From Lineolata rhizophorae (taxonomy: Eukaryota > Ascomycota > Dothideomycetes > Lineolatales > Lineolataceae): a DNA stretch of 64,000 bases. The position numbers and the translations under genes are program-made. Below the pieces are notes generated by a model. The model was given only the letters and a program-made list of their open reading frames with translations. It had not been told where the DNA came from and ran no database searches. Positions within the stretch are counted from its first letter, which is position 1. The number at the start of each line of letters is the position of its first letter. The DNA is taken from the NCBI GenBank assembly GCA_010093515.1, contig MU001677.1:871787-935786 (forward strand). Direction: 5' to 3'. Shown here piece by piece: positions 34,950 to 46,933 of the stretch.

Positions 34950-35883
34950 CGCCTGTGTGGTGTGCCTGGAAAAGAGAGGTTCTGAAATAAATCACGAAAT
35001 TGTTTTGTGGGGAAAAGAAAAAAAGGACCTACTGGTCGTAGGTAGAGGTTGTGTGTCGTGGTGGCCACAGCCGGGTCGCTGTGGGCTGCCCCGATCCTAG
35101 CCGGTCCAGTTGACGGCACTCGCTGACTTGGGGCCAGGGGCGCTGGCTGACTGAACAGGGGAATCAAAGCCGAGCCGATCTAGATTCGAGATGCCCCCCC
35201 CCGTGAAAAAGAAAAGAGATCGTTTTGATTACGGCGGCGAGCTGATTCGCCCAGCCGGCAAGCCAATTGCGTCAATTCCGGGGGAAATGCGGCTGGAACT
35301 TCCCGGGCCCGGCAAGCAGCTTTGCTACTGTAATTAGAGACGAGATTGACGGGAAGAGACGAAAAGCATATCGAGACCTCAGCTCAAGCTCAGCCCGGAG
35401 GCCGTGAAGCTCTGCCTGTCCGAGTTGGGGGATCGGGAAACCGGCATTCCGGTGTGCGCGCTGACGGACGGCGGTTGGTCGACGGATTCAACAAGAACGA
35501 ATTTTGCTAATGCGCGGTGCCGGCCAGCTGGCCAACGGGACCAAGCGTGAATAATGGGCGGTCGGGGCGAATGGAGTGAAGGGTTTGGGGGGGATGTGGC
35601 CGGGGCCTGAGGCCGGAGCTCTAGCGTGGCGAGCCAGCGAGCCGGCGACACATGTGTGCGAGCACATGCGTACCTGCTCGCGACGAACGCGCCTCACTTA
35701 CAGTAGTGTGTATGTGCCACGGACATGTAGGCTGTATGTAAGCTGGGGCCAGGTACGTACCTTAGTAGCTGCTAGGACGCGGCCCGCGTGCCTGAACGAA
35801 AGCAGCATGGACGGCCATGCAAATGCAAAGCAAAAAAGAGGACCACAAATGCGGGATTCCGGGGAAGGGCGGCAAGGCCCGCA

Positions 35884-35945
35884 GGAGGGAGAGAGAGGGA
35901 GAGAGAGGGAGAGAGAGGGAGAGGGAGGGAGAGGGAGGGAGAGAG
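35884..35945. repeat. GA-rich microsatellite (GAGAGAGG)n
   Basis: About seven imperfect units of GAGAGAGG/GAGGGAGG. This purine-rich tract is a candidate GAGA-like or nucleosome-excluding element in a promoter-type region. Confidence 0.85.
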
Positions 35946-37122
35946 TCTGCCCACAATGGGTGCCGCGAGGTCCGAAACAAGGCTGAGCAGGGGCCCGAGG
36001 GCCGTTTTCCCGGGCCCACGAAGGGGGTTGGATACATGACACCTATGAGGAGCGACTCGGGCGGGTTTGTAGGTGCGCAGTGTGCGCCGGTCCAGTGCGC
36101 CGCGTCCCCGGCCCGAGCGCGGATGGGGAGAGCAAGCTCGACACCAGCCCGGGCCGGTGAGGGACGAGGACGGCCGATCCCCCACAAAGAGCGCGGCAAA
36201 CCGAACGAGGCCACCACACGGCAGAATGCATGACATCGCAAGCTGTACGTAGGCGCCGCCGGGAGGCGAGGTGTTTTGAAGGCTGGCGGACGGCGATCGG
36301 CGGGGAGCATCGCAATCGCTGGGGCTTTGTGCCGGATGCGCATACGCCAAGCTTGCGTAGCACGGCGCATGTACCTTCGCTGACTACAACCTAGGCTCCG
36401 CACGCAGTGGACGGCTACGGGGGTGGGGGCTCGCGATGCGTGGATGCGTTGTTCAAGGGCCGCGCCGGAGGAGGGAGGGGATGGGGGGAGTGGCTTGGTC
36501 GCTTGGCCGCCGCCCACCGCCGCCTCCCCAGGGCGGCCTGTCTCCCCACACGCGTCGCGCCGGCAAGCTTAGCTCGTGCAGCGCGTGTGTACACCCGCTA
36601 CACCGAGCGGCGGGTGGTGAGGTGAGGCGTGCGGGCCCATGGCGGCCGCAGCTCACCACCGCCTCGCCCGCCGACCGCCCGCCCGCCGCCGCCGCCGCAG
36701 CCCGCCCTCGCCCCGTCCACAGGCGCCGTTGCTGCCGCCCACCCCTTTCCATTTTTCCTTCCCCTGCCCCCCTTCGCCTTTCCCCATCTCGTCCCGGCCA
36801 TCTTCCCTTTCTCTCGCGGAGCAACCGGCTGGCCCGCCAGGTTTCAGATGCTCCGGCCGCGCGGGCCCCCCCCCCGGAATGTGGCTCCTGCTGGCCGTCC
36901 AGCCACGCTCGTGCCGACCGGCGCCGTTCTGTTAATAGCGGGCTCGTCCCGGCCGCCGTCATGCCCGGCCAGTGCTGCTTCCGCCGCCGCTCGCAATAAT
37001 TTCTAATAAAACCCACCGGCCCTGGGGCCGTCTCGTCCCAGCTGCTACTGTTTCCCGGGCGCTGCCTACCTGCCTGGACTTGTCTGCTTGCCTATACAAG
37101 GGCCTGCCAACCTATCTACCTC

Positions 37123-37170
37123 CTACCTACCTACCTACCTACCTACCTACCTACCTCCCTCCCTCCCTCC
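37123..37170. repeat. (CTAC)n then (CCCT)n microsatellite
   Basis: A run of about eight CTAC units followed by about four CCCT units, roughly 180 bp before the start codon of the CxxC gene, so probably in its 5' UTR or core promoter. Confidence 0.85.
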
Positions 37171-37351
37171 TACTTCTGATACCGCAAACCCACGACCACC
37201 AACCCGCCTACTCTCACCTACCCGCTGCCACCTTCACCCGCAAAACCTACCACCACGCACCTCCCACCACATCTCCAGACCCCGGCCCCCGCCCAAACCA
37301 CCCACCCTGGCGCCCATACCCGCCCGGCCGCGCACCTTCCCGGCATCATAC

Positions 37352-38607
37352 ATGCCGTCGTACCTCCCGCCAGGAACGCCGCCGCCGCCGCCGCTTCTCG
37401 CCGCCGCCTACCCGCCGAGCCCGTACGGCGGCAGCCGCAGCGCCAGCCGCAGCAGCGCCCACACCAACAGCAGCGCCGCGTCGCCGAAACATGCCAGGGC
37501 CGCCGGCCCGGCCGTCATGATGTATCCCGACCTGCAGCCCAGCTGCGCCGTCTGCGGCGCCGCCAACATGCCGGGCTACCCCGAGTGCCCCCACGAGTCC
37601 GAGTCGCTCCAGAAGGCCGTCGAGATGGCCGAGGAGCGCGTGTTTAGGAGCAGACAGTTGCAGGAGATTCGGTAAGGGATTTTTTTTTTCCTTTCTTTTT
37701 ATATTTTTAATATTTTTACATTTTTTTTTTTTCATCTTTGTTCTTCGATCCTGGGCGATCGGTTTGTCCTTATGCATGCATGTATTACGTTGTCGTCGTG
37801 CTATGCGTGCAATATAGCCATTTCGATATTGCCCCCGCTCCCCCCATGTCCTTTTAATTTAAGCTTCCCTTGTTCTTTCTTTCTTTCTTTTTTTTTTTTT
37901 TCCTTTTTCTACGCGAGAACAAGAACTCCGACTCGTCGTCACATGAGGCAAGAACCCACCTGCTAACCCCAAAAAAAAAAATCCACAGCGACTGGGTGGT
38001 GCACAAGTCGCGCGAATACGTGCTGCGCAAGTACAACCAGGCGGTGGCGACGCGCAAGGCGCAGCAGGCCGAGTACCTGCACCGGCTGCCGTGCTACGGG
38101 CTGTACGTGCAGTACCAGGGCCAGCCGCCGCTGCAGCCGGCGGCGCTGCTGCAGCTCAAGGCCCAGATGGCCGACGCCGACGCCCGCCTCCGCCGCGCCG
38201 TCGACGACGACTGGCGCGCCTGCTGCCTCCAGTACCCCGAGGTCCTCGACCACTTCTACTCGCTCGTCGAGTGGCGCGTGCCCAACGACCGCGCCAGCTC
38301 CGTCGTCGAGCCCAGCCTGGGCTCCGAGGGCAGGGAGCGCGACCGCGACCGCGACCGCGAGAGGAAGGCCCGGCGCCAGAGGGAGTCCAGAGTCCCCGCC
38401 GCCGCGATGCTCGACAGGGACGGCGCCCAGACGGTGCCCCCGGAGCGCCTGGCGAGGCCCCCGCCGGGCAGGAGGAGAGATAGCGGGCAGCAGGGCCGCA
38501 TCAAGGCGCCGCCGGTGGCGCCGACGCCGCCGGTGCAGCACCAGGCGTACGGCGGCGCCGGGGGCGCGTCGCCCGGGAATTGGAATTATTTCGGGGGGTT
38601 TATCTGA
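37352..38607 (+). CDS. Conserved fungal CxxC protein of unknown function, two exons
   Basis: I recognise the central block as conserved among filamentous ascomycetes but know no function. Exons 37352-37671 and 37989-38607 join across a 317-bp intron rich in T runs (CG|GTAAGG donor, CACAG acceptor) into 312 residues. The N-terminus is Pro/Ser/Ala-rich. The conserved core starts with PSCAVCGAANMPGYPECPHE, a possible zinc-binding CxxC...C...H group, and continues as ESLQKAVEMAEERVF and IRDWVVHKSREYVLRKYNQ, predicted helical, then YLHRLPCYGLYV and a helix ending at WRVPND. The C-terminal ~100 residues are disordered, with an RDRDRDRERKARR basic stretch and Pro/Gly-rich end. The start at 37352 is the first ATG giving this N-terminus; an upstream in-frame extension is Pro-rich and unsupported. 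Confidence 0.72.
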
Positions 38608-38617
38608 GGAGGGGGAT

Positions 38618-38650
38618 TGATGGATGGATGGATGGATGGATGGATGGATG
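38618..38650. repeat. (ATGG)n microsatellite
   Basis: About eight GATG/ATGG units directly after the stop codon of the CxxC gene, so probably in its 3' UTR. Confidence 0.85.
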
Positions 38651-39013
38651 AGGGAAGAATCGATGGGAAATGGGGGGGAAAAGGAAATCGCCTTTTTTTT
38701 CTTTGGGTTTCTCCCCAGTCGGCATATGAAATGAATTTGGAAATTACCAGATTGGGATTGTATGGGATGGGTGGAAACTTGTCTTATTTTTTGGTTTGCT
38801 TGTTGGGGGCGATCGGGCAGTGGATGTGGGATGCCACGTGGGCATCACAGGCCGACTTCGACCGATCCATCACGACGACAACGTGCTCCACGACACGGGA
38901 TACCTCTCCTCATCGCGGGCTTCGACCGCCGTCCGTCCGGGCGCTCCGCCCGGCCGCGGCGTGTGCGCGTCGGCCTCGACTGTCCGGCTCCGTGGCCTTC
39001 CCGCCCGAGCCAA

Positions 39014-39064
39014 AGCAACTCAACTCAACTCAACTCAATGCAAGCGCAAGCGCAAGCGCAAACG
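39014..39064. repeat. CAACT repeat followed by GCGCAA repeat
   Basis: About five CAACT units, then about four CAAGCG units, in non-coding DNA. Confidence 0.75.
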
Positions 39065-40479
39065 CAGCAAGCGCCATCGCTCGAACCGAAACGGCATCTG
39101 CGTCCTCGGATGGATCGATGGATGGGCGGATGGACGAACGAGTCGAACCACGTCCAGCCCCTCCTCCGCCGGGCATCACGATGCTCGATCCGGCCTGCCC
39201 CACGGCAGCTCCGCCATCCACCCGAGCGAACGGCCATTTGCCGCCCTCGACGCGATGCCATCCGCCGTGGCGAGACGGAGCTACGAGCGGAAAGGAATAC
39301 TTTCCCCTCCCTTTTTTTTCGTCGTTCGATCGCTTCCTTTCCGGATCCGAGGGGGCGTCGTGGCCGCGGAAAGACTGAGGCGTATTCGTCGTCCCCGGCG
39401 ACTGCGGAGCGCTTTGTCCGCGTCTTCACGTCGTCGGGCGTGTGCGCTGCCGTGCTTCGTCTCGCCGGCCGGAGCTCCCTGCTGGGTTGGCGACGGCCCG
39501 TGGCGTGCTTTCGGCGGGAGAAGGGGGGTTCGGTGAGCTTCTGTTGCGCTTTTCTGGAATGTTTTTTTTTGGTTTTCGGCCTTTCCTTTTTAACTTATTT
39601 TTCGTTCATGAGCGATGGCGTTGTTGGCTACAAATGATGATCTTTTTTGCTGTCTTTTGTGCATAGAGACTACGTGTTGACTGGCCGCCTGTGAGGGGTG
39701 CACTAGTCCCTCGTTGCCTTTTTTTCCTTTTCTTTTTTTCGGTTTGTTTGCTTTCCTACTCCGCTTCTTGCATCTCTCCTTTAATAATCTTCTCGGCTGG
39801 GAGAGAGAAAGAGGGACAGCCCTTCTTTTTTTTTTTTTTCGGCTTCGGTATGGCTTGGTGCTTTTCCGTTTCCTTCAAAGATGAGGACGGATGGGCGGGA
39901 ATGAGAAATTGTTGCTCTGGTCGAGTGCGGTTGCTGATCTCAGCGAGGTGCAAATTGTTGATAGGCTGGGTTGTGAGGCTGTTGTCTACTACAGAGTACA
40001 GTAAATATGCCGACTTGGATGGTACCGTCCGACCTTGAGAAAGTTTTGGTCTCGCGTGGTGCTTTGAGTGCTGTGAGGGATGGATGAGAAGACGGTGCAG
40101 TGATGGAAAGCTGAGGTCACGGCGAGCACAATCAAAGGTTTGTTTTCAGGCTTTGCGGTGAATGGTTGATGCCTTGAACGGCTTGACTACGAGTACATGT
40201 GTGCCTAACGAGTATGTTTACCTAGTCCGCTCACGGATTCCATCGCCTTGCAACTTATCACGAAGGGAGTAGCGAGCCTGACCTACATAACAGCACATCT
40301 TTCCCTCCGGCTTTCCCCTATCCACACCCGACAACCCGTCATCACCGTCCTGCATCGCGCTTCCTTCCCAGCCGAAACAGCCCGTCTACCCACCCACCCC
40401 GCAACGCCCGAGTCCACCCCACCGCCGCCGGACTCTACGCCCCGTCGTCAGCGTCCCAGCGCCTAGCGCTCCAGACACC

Positions 40480-40500
40480 TCACACACACACACACACACA
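40480..40500. repeat. (CA)n dinucleotide run
   Basis: About ten CA units in GC-rich non-coding DNA. Confidence 0.85.
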
Positions 40501-40900
40501 TCTACACCCCGCGCTTCGGCACCAAGCAACAGAGAGCGCGGCACCGCAGCCAAGCCGCCCCCGACCGAAGACGGCCCGGGAGCCCCCTCACCGGCACAAC
40601 AGCCAGCGAGCCCGGCTGCTCCGCGCGAAGAGCCTCTCGCCTCTCGCAGGAGGTTGGCGGCGCTGGGTTGGGCTTAGAGCACGCCCGGCGGACCAGCGGG
40701 GCGGCGGCGGCCGCTGGGAGGGGGAGGGAGGGAGGGCGCGCTGCGGGTGGGGCTTTTTGGAGGGGGAGGGCGGCGCTTGGGGTGGGTGGTAGAAGGGTTG
40801 GGTGGAGCGGCGGGCTCGGAGATGGCGCGCGCGGCGCAGGATGGGTGCGTCCTGGTGCGTCTGCGACTTGGTCTCAGAGGCTGCGCTGCTGGGCGGCGGG

Positions 40901-40929
40901 TAGGTAGGTAGGTAGGTAGGTAGGTAGGG
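40901..40929. repeat. (TAGG)n microsatellite
   Basis: About seven TAGG units. It is close to the reverse complement of the (CTAC)n array at 37123, so the two arrays form an inverted pair flanking the CxxC gene. Confidence 0.85.
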
Positions 40930-42214
40930 ACGGCCGTCGGTCGGGTGCTCGGGTCGGGTGACCTCAGCAGAGGGTACCTCGAACCTTGTCCTTTTGGTCG
41001 CAGGTTTTATCGCAGGCTGGAGGGGCTCGGCGGGCTGAGCGAGCGAGCGAGCTTTGTGCGTGAGAGCTGCCCGCATGATGCATCTTGGCGCGTCGGTAGA
41101 GGACAAGGTGAGGTTCTGGCGAGTGAAGGATGAGACACCGCTGCTCAGGACGAAGTCATCGAGTATGGTACATGCCATATACCTTGATATTGGGTAGCTA
41201 GGACGTAGAGGGCGCCTTGTAGAGTCGTAGTCATAGCTTTGGACACCTTGGGTAGACGAGAGCTCTGCGTCGGGACATAACGGCGCCCAAACCACGCTGG
41301 GCTGTGTCACAGCCCCCAAAACAAGAAGCAAAACAAGCAACACATCAGACATGATGATTCTAGAAAAAGCGCCGATGGAATACTCACATCCTGCAGAGGG
41401 GGGCAGACGCGCGAGGACAAGAAGGGGGTGCGCTGTGCTCAGTGAGTGGAGTGCCAGGAAAGGAAACTCTATGTTGCGGCGCTAAACCCGGTCGGGCAAG
41501 ATTGTCGCGACGACGGGCCCATGTGACGTGTGCCGGCTCTACGTGGTGTGCTCTGGTTGCGGATTGCCTCTTTGCCTCTTACTTCCGGGCCGGTGAGGAT
41601 CCGTCCCGTCGTGACGTAGGCAACCTCGATGAATGAATGGCTGCATGGATGCTGCAGTGCCGTGTGCCTCGTGCCACTTGTCCGGTTACGCGCGTTTCGC
41701 AGGTACCCGAGATTTGGAATCGCCGCAACCCTGGACAATCAGGAGGGAATCAATTCCGGCCTTATCGTGGAGGTCGACGAATGAAATGCGCTCAAGGACA
41801 AAAAGAAAAAAACTTTTTTCCTACCAGACAATGTAATACGTACAGATTAAAGGTACTTTTGAAAGGTACACAAAGAACAGAAACTCGTGACAGTTTCTGT
41901 CCCCCAGACAACGCCCCCAACAACAAACCCCGGAAAAATCCCAAGAAACGGACTGATACTTATCTTTAAGAGCAAAATGGAAGAAAACGAGAAAGCAAAC
42001 AAAGCCCGGAATTAGGTATACGGTTGAACGTGTACGTTGCTCTTTCCAATTCATTAAGTTTTATTGAGGTTGAAATTCATGCCCTCCAACTCCCAATAAT
42101 TCCATGACAATAGAAAATCGTTAGATAAAAACTTCAATCAATTTATGAACAATAAAACCGCTCGCCAACTCCGACAGTCGCTGGAAGCCGACGCGATTTC
42201 GAAAACCGCGGCGA

Positions 42215-45149
42215 TCAAGTGGCGTTCGGACAGTCCATTTCGACGATGGGACCCCAGGCTGGCTCCGGCCCCGGAACGGCGGCCGACGTCGTCAAGTCCA
42301 TCGCCATGATGGGATCGATGCTATCCGCAGTAGACCACAGCTCCTGGTGACCCACTTGGTTTTCCATCTGCGGCTCTGCCCCAAGATGCTGCAGCTGGTG
42401 GCCCATCTGGTTGTCCATCCGCGGCTCGACCCCATGATACTGCTGCTGTTGCGACTGCGTCTGCTTCTGCCGCTGCTGCTCCGTCAGCTGCGCCGCATCG
42501 CTGCCCAGCCCCGTCGTAAAGTCGCCCCTTATATTGCCGAGCACGCCGAGGTCCTCGAGCGTGTCGACGAGATCGAACTGGGGCGACACGTGCTCCAGCC
42601 CGTGCGCCTGCTTGAACAGCGCGAGCCACTCCGGATTGTCGGCCGCCGTCTGGTTCCACGGGTCCGGGTCGTCGTAGAGCAGCAGCCGCGCCTCCGTTTG
42701 CAGCATCTCGTCCGTCACCGGTAGCCCGGCCTCGAGCCGCGAGCGCACGAAACGGCCGAGCCGCAGCGTCAGTATCTCCCAGCACGTCGAGCGCATCGGG
42801 CGGTCGCGAACGCCGGTGTAAAAGTCCTCGTCACGGAGGGGCGCGCCGAGCCGGCACGCTAGTAGGGGATCTAGGTCATGATCAAGCCCGGCTAGATTGG
42901 AGGCCGCGCCGGCAGCTGCCGCGCCGGTCGCGACGCCTTCCATGGGCGTCGTCACGTCTTCCGGCATCCCGATCAGGTTCTCACGCACGGATGGGATCTC
43001 CCGGCTCTGGGCGCCTGCCGGGTTCATGGCGAGTTCCTCGAGGTCGCCGGGGAGGAAGTGATGCGCCATGGACGCTCTGTTGGACGCGCTGAACGGGAAC
43101 GGCGACTTGGACTCCATGCCGATGAGGTAGGGTGGCATGGCGAACGTGACCTTCGACGCAATACCCTCGTCGAAGCCGCGGCAGCCCTTCCAGTCATTCA
43201 TTTTGGCGCCGGCGCGGAAGTGCTTGCTTAAGTGATCGGCACGCTCGCCCCAGGAGGTGAAATATTGGCCGCAAAAGCCGCACCGGCTCTTGATGTACAT
43301 CACCTCCGACTTCCACGTCTCCATGGACGGCTTCAGTTTGCACCCGTGCATGAGCCGAAGGTGTTGCCTGAGGTGGTCCTTCCTGTAGAACGTGCGCTCG
43401 TCTCTGCCCTTTTCTTCACAGGCAGAGTGGTTGTGCGTTTCAAGGTGTTCTTCGTCGGGGTCTTGGGCATCGCAATACACGCATTGCTTCTGGCCTGAGG
43501 AGTTGCACGTAATAACCGGCCCGAGTGGCGCACATATCCACTTCTCTAAGCTGATATGCAATGTCTTTTCGTGCCTTGTCCAGTCGTACTTGCTCTTGAA
43601 TGTGTCAGTGCAGAATGTACATTGAAATGGGCGCGAGGTCTCCTCCGCTTCGCGCATTGCGGGGGTCTTCGGCGGTTGTCTCCGTCTCCGCCGACGGTCC
43701 TTCTTGGCAACCTTGCTGCCAAATGAATTGGACGAATTGCGGGAGCCAAAAGAGTTTCGCGAGCCGTATGAATAGACGGAGTTGAACGAGTTCGACCCGC
43801 TTGAAAGGGCCGAAGGGCCGGACATGTTCGATAGCCCGTTTGTTTCCAAACTGGTAGTCGAGGGTGCCTTGAACAGCGAGAAGCCGCAGCTAGACCCGGC
43901 GCTAGAGTCATGCTGGTGGCTATTCCTTCCACTGATGCTCTCCGAAGAGAGGCTATCGTCTCGTCCGTCGAAGGCGTTGACTGCGTTGGCGATATCGGTC
44001 ACGGAAGCGGGTTCGTTTTCAGGCGGCGAGTGCTTCCATCGCTCTAAGGGGTTCAGGTCTTCCCAGTTCTGACCTCTAGGAATGTCGATGGGCTGTGTAG
44101 ACGGGCGGAGGCTAGGAGATGCGGCTCGCTTCTGCCGGATCTTGCCTCTCCTGCGGGCATTCGCCAGCCAGTTGGACACTTGGCTCGCTTTGAGACCCGT
44201 CCTGTTCATGAGTTCTTGTTTCTCTTCTTCGGTGGGGTAGGGATGATCGGCATGAGCCTCGATCCAATCCTTCATGATCTTGACAGACGCTCGTCCGAAT
44301 CGGACGCCAGTCTTCTTGCCACTGTCGCTTGTGTCCTTCTGCATTTCTTCTTCGACGTCTTTCACATGCCCGTAAGACTTGAGAAGAATCTGGCCTGTTG
44401 TCTTACCAAGTTCCTGAGGGATGTCTTCAGGTACAATATGTAAGGTGTCCATGGCGCCCTTCTTCGCCTTGCCCTGCGGTTGAGTAAAACTGCAAGGTCT
44501 GAACAAGGCGTTACAGGAGGAGCAGGACGTCTGGCCTTCAAAAGTGATGAAACACTCGAGTTTTCGCGACTTGCAGTAGTCGCAGGCATGTTCCGGCTTG
44601 GAATATCGCGGAATCCAGGAGGAGAAGTTATTGAAGTCTCCTTTGTGGTTGATACCTTCCAAGTTCTCGCCGAGATTCAGGTTTTCGATGAGGCACAAAC
44701 AACTATGCAAGTCAGTGATGGTATCTTCAAAGCATCAAGGTGGAGGAAATCGCGAGTGGGTATAATAAGAATCAGTGTTCACTTAGTACCAAGCCTGCTC
44801 AACTGTTCGACTGGTAACGCCCTATCAGCACTAAGGGCTCCTTTCTGTTCGGAACCAAGCAGACAGGACTAGACACAGAAGAGCAACAGGCCGTGCATAA
44901 ACATTGTGAGAGCGCTTCAAACGGCCCCCGACGCTAGTTCGCGCCCTCCCGATGATTGGGATGGTGCCCTTGGTGACGAATGCAATGAAACGCAACTAAC
45001 TTGTCGGAGTCCGGATGTGACGGGCACACTCGATGCACGGGTGTCCCGGTCCCAGATACAAGCGGCAGTTCGTGGAACTCCGGCATGGAGGCCCCACTGA
45101 AATCGAAGTACTCCCCCATATCGAGGTGCTGGTCGTGGTCGTGGTCCAT
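42215..45149 (-). CDS. TALE homeobox and C2H2 zinc-finger transcription factor, two exons
   Basis: Nuclear DNA-binding regulator of a filamentous-fungal family joining a cysteine-rich motif, a homeodomain and C2H2 fingers. Exons 45001-45149 and 42215-44702 join over a 298-bp intron (GTTAGT donor, CTGAC branch, ATAG acceptor) into 878 residues. The N-terminus is acidic (MDHDHDQHLDMGEYFDF). ACDYCKSRKLECF...SCSSCNALFRPC (about residues 88-120) is a Zn2Cys6-like cysteine array. The TALE-type homeodomain lies at about 185-237: PYPTEEEKQELMNRTGL and QVSNWLANARRRGK, with the WxxN(A)R core of helix 3. A Ser/Asn-rich linker with SRNSFGS repeats follows, then at about 410-590 a C2H2 array: FQCTFCTDTF...RHEKTLH, CVYC...H, YRKDHLRQHLRLMHG, and CGFCGQYF...HLSKHF. 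The Gln-rich tail could be an activation domain. Targets are unknown. Confidence 0.87.
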
Positions 45150-46933
45150 GGTCGATGGACTTGAAATTACGCGGTTACCACTACAACCGTTTTCCGTACG
45201 AAGCAAACCGACAAATAAGGCACGGGATACTTGCCGCACCCAACGAACAATGCCAGGCCGTACAAAAGGAAATTGAGCGATCGCACGCCCTTCGCAAGAC
45301 AGGATGTCGAGCGCTGATGAAAGAACGGCAAGGCCTTTAAGGTAAGGAACAGGAAGCCAGGCAGGCGAGCAGGACCGCTGCGCAGCCTGAGTCGGCCGGC
45401 TGTACAGTCATTCGCTTGGAGTACGGTGAGCGAACGCACTAATCATCCACAGGGCGCAGAGTTGCTGCATTGGGAGTGCGGATCCGAGGAACTTTGACAA
45501 CCGCTTCAATGCCACCCTCGTTCGCTTCCCCGGCATCCGTGGTCCCATTGGCGCCACCGGCGCGCCGAGATCGGCCCATCTCGGATTCGCTCGGGCCTTA
45601 GGCCTCTCATCAGACGCCCATCTGCACCTTTTTGCCGGGGGTTACAGGAAAAGCGTCGTGGCACGCAAATAAGCTCTCGCAATAGCGCCTTAATTTAGAA
45701 TCTCTGGAAGGGTTTCGAAGCCCGCCATCAAACGACCCATGCATGCCAAGCCCCTGCCAAAGTGCGCGCCCGACCGGAGTGTGGGTAGTGCGTCCGATTT
45801 GCATCTTGGGCCCATGACGCTTCGTCAGCACGATCGACGGTGCCGTACTTCTCCTATCTTACCGTGTCGCGCGGCGCTCTGGTGGTGATCTCTGCTTATG
45901 ATGTCACGCGAAAGCCAGAGCCCACGATCATCTCCTGCCTTCGCTGTTAGGCTCTCCTTACCAGCAGCCGGCGTATTAAAGAGGATGGACAGTTTCGCAT
46001 AGGATCAAGTAGTGAACGTGGGGGCCTCGGCGTAATATCAAAGCAGGACAGTAATGGATCCTGGCCGATAGACGGAAGGTAGTGAGCCTCTCGTACCCCA
46101 ACACCTCCCCGAACTACAACCTAATGTTAGTAGCCTTGCTACGTACGGCAGCATTCAGAGCACTAAAGCAGCAAGTGTATGGCGGTCTTGTCCGAGCCAC
46201 GCGAATGAATCCAAGCGTAAACGCATCTGCTTTTGCATCTGTTATGGAGTCATGTGTATACGCATAGCGTTAGGAGACGTAGCAACCATTGTGCCACAAC
46301 AGAATTGCAGTCTACCATGGCTTTTGCCATTGCTAGATCCTGGGTTGTCCGTTCGTTTTCGAAGGTTTCGCGTCGCTCTGCTGCGGCTAGTATACGTACT
46401 GACATACGAAGCACACCTAACCTCGGCCTACGCGCAAATCAGCTTATGAATCTGGTAGATTGGCAATCGCGTCAAACGAAACTTACCCGCATTTTTGATC
46501 TGCCTCGGAGAGAACTATTATAGCGAAGTAAAGGTTAGAGACTTGTTTCTGCCATGTATGCCTCTTTCCCCGTGTGCGACAATTATCACCGGGGCCCTCA
46601 TTGCGGGGCTCCGGAATCTAGGCCCCAAAGTATGCCGTCCTTTTCCGGGGATTTGTAGTCCCCAGCCGGATGCGTACCCAATAGGAACAGCTCCTCTACC
46701 GATTCCTCCTTGTTCTCGAATCCTTTTGTAGCCTTCCCCGCCAAGTTTATACCCGACCATCTATAGCGCTTGAAACGACGGGGATTTGAGCCCCGCCGAG
46801 GCAACTGATGTTAGGCCCTCAGCCCCCCGCTCTGAAAAAGTAATTCTCATCAGCACGTTTAAGAAGTCCGTCAACTTTTCCTTGCGTTGTTGTTCTCTCG
46901 AAATATTCGCAACGGTTTGGCACTTAGCTTAAA
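45150..46933. other. Divergent promoter region between homeobox gene and aldolase gene
   Basis: 1.8 kb between two start codons pointing away from each other. Short frames only. Around 46560-46830 there are two hairpin-like blocks with GGGG/CCCC arms, considered and rejected as tRNA. The last 100 bp, pyrimidine-rich and ending TTAAAATGG, are a plausible leader for the aldolase gene. Confidence 0.4.

Larger units (their letters stand above)
32190..37351. other. Five-kb GC-rich, gene-poor region
   Basis: The first few hundred bases are the ERG10 promoter. Beyond this, up to the start codon at 37352, no protein family is recognised. Long open frames occur in several frames of both strands at once (33.4-34.2, 35.7-36.5 kb), a sign of GC-driven stop depletion and not of coding. 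The region holds a three-unit diverged repeat (33841-34450), a GA-rich microsatellite (35884-35945), a poly(T) run (34932-34949), C runs near 33090-33110 and a (CTAC)n array before the gene. It may be a long 5' regulatory region or leader for the CxxC gene. Confidence 0.45.
38608..42214. other. Gap of 3.6 kb between CxxC gene and homeobox gene
   Basis: No supported gene. All three plus frames are open together for roughly 500 bp (38.8-39.4 kb), which argues for composition and against coding. It contains an (ATGG)n array, CAACT and GCGCAA repeats, a (CA)n run, a (TAGG)n array and several T runs. A minus-strand frame at 40588-41352 begins with a hydrophobic stretch but turns into Pro/Arg-rich sequence encoded by the microsatellite, so I do not call it. 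Confidence 0.45.

Noticed and set aside
40588-41352. Minus-strand 254-codon frame starting with a signal-peptide-like stretch (LLVLLLVLGAV)
   Set aside because: Downstream it is Pro/Arg-rich low-complexity sequence partly coded by a microsatellite, with no domain and no splice support.
46560-46830. GGGG...CAAATCCCC hairpins resembling tRNA T-arms
   Set aside because: The T-loop consensus TTCRA is missing and no acceptor, D-arm or anticodon arm can be built around either hairpin.
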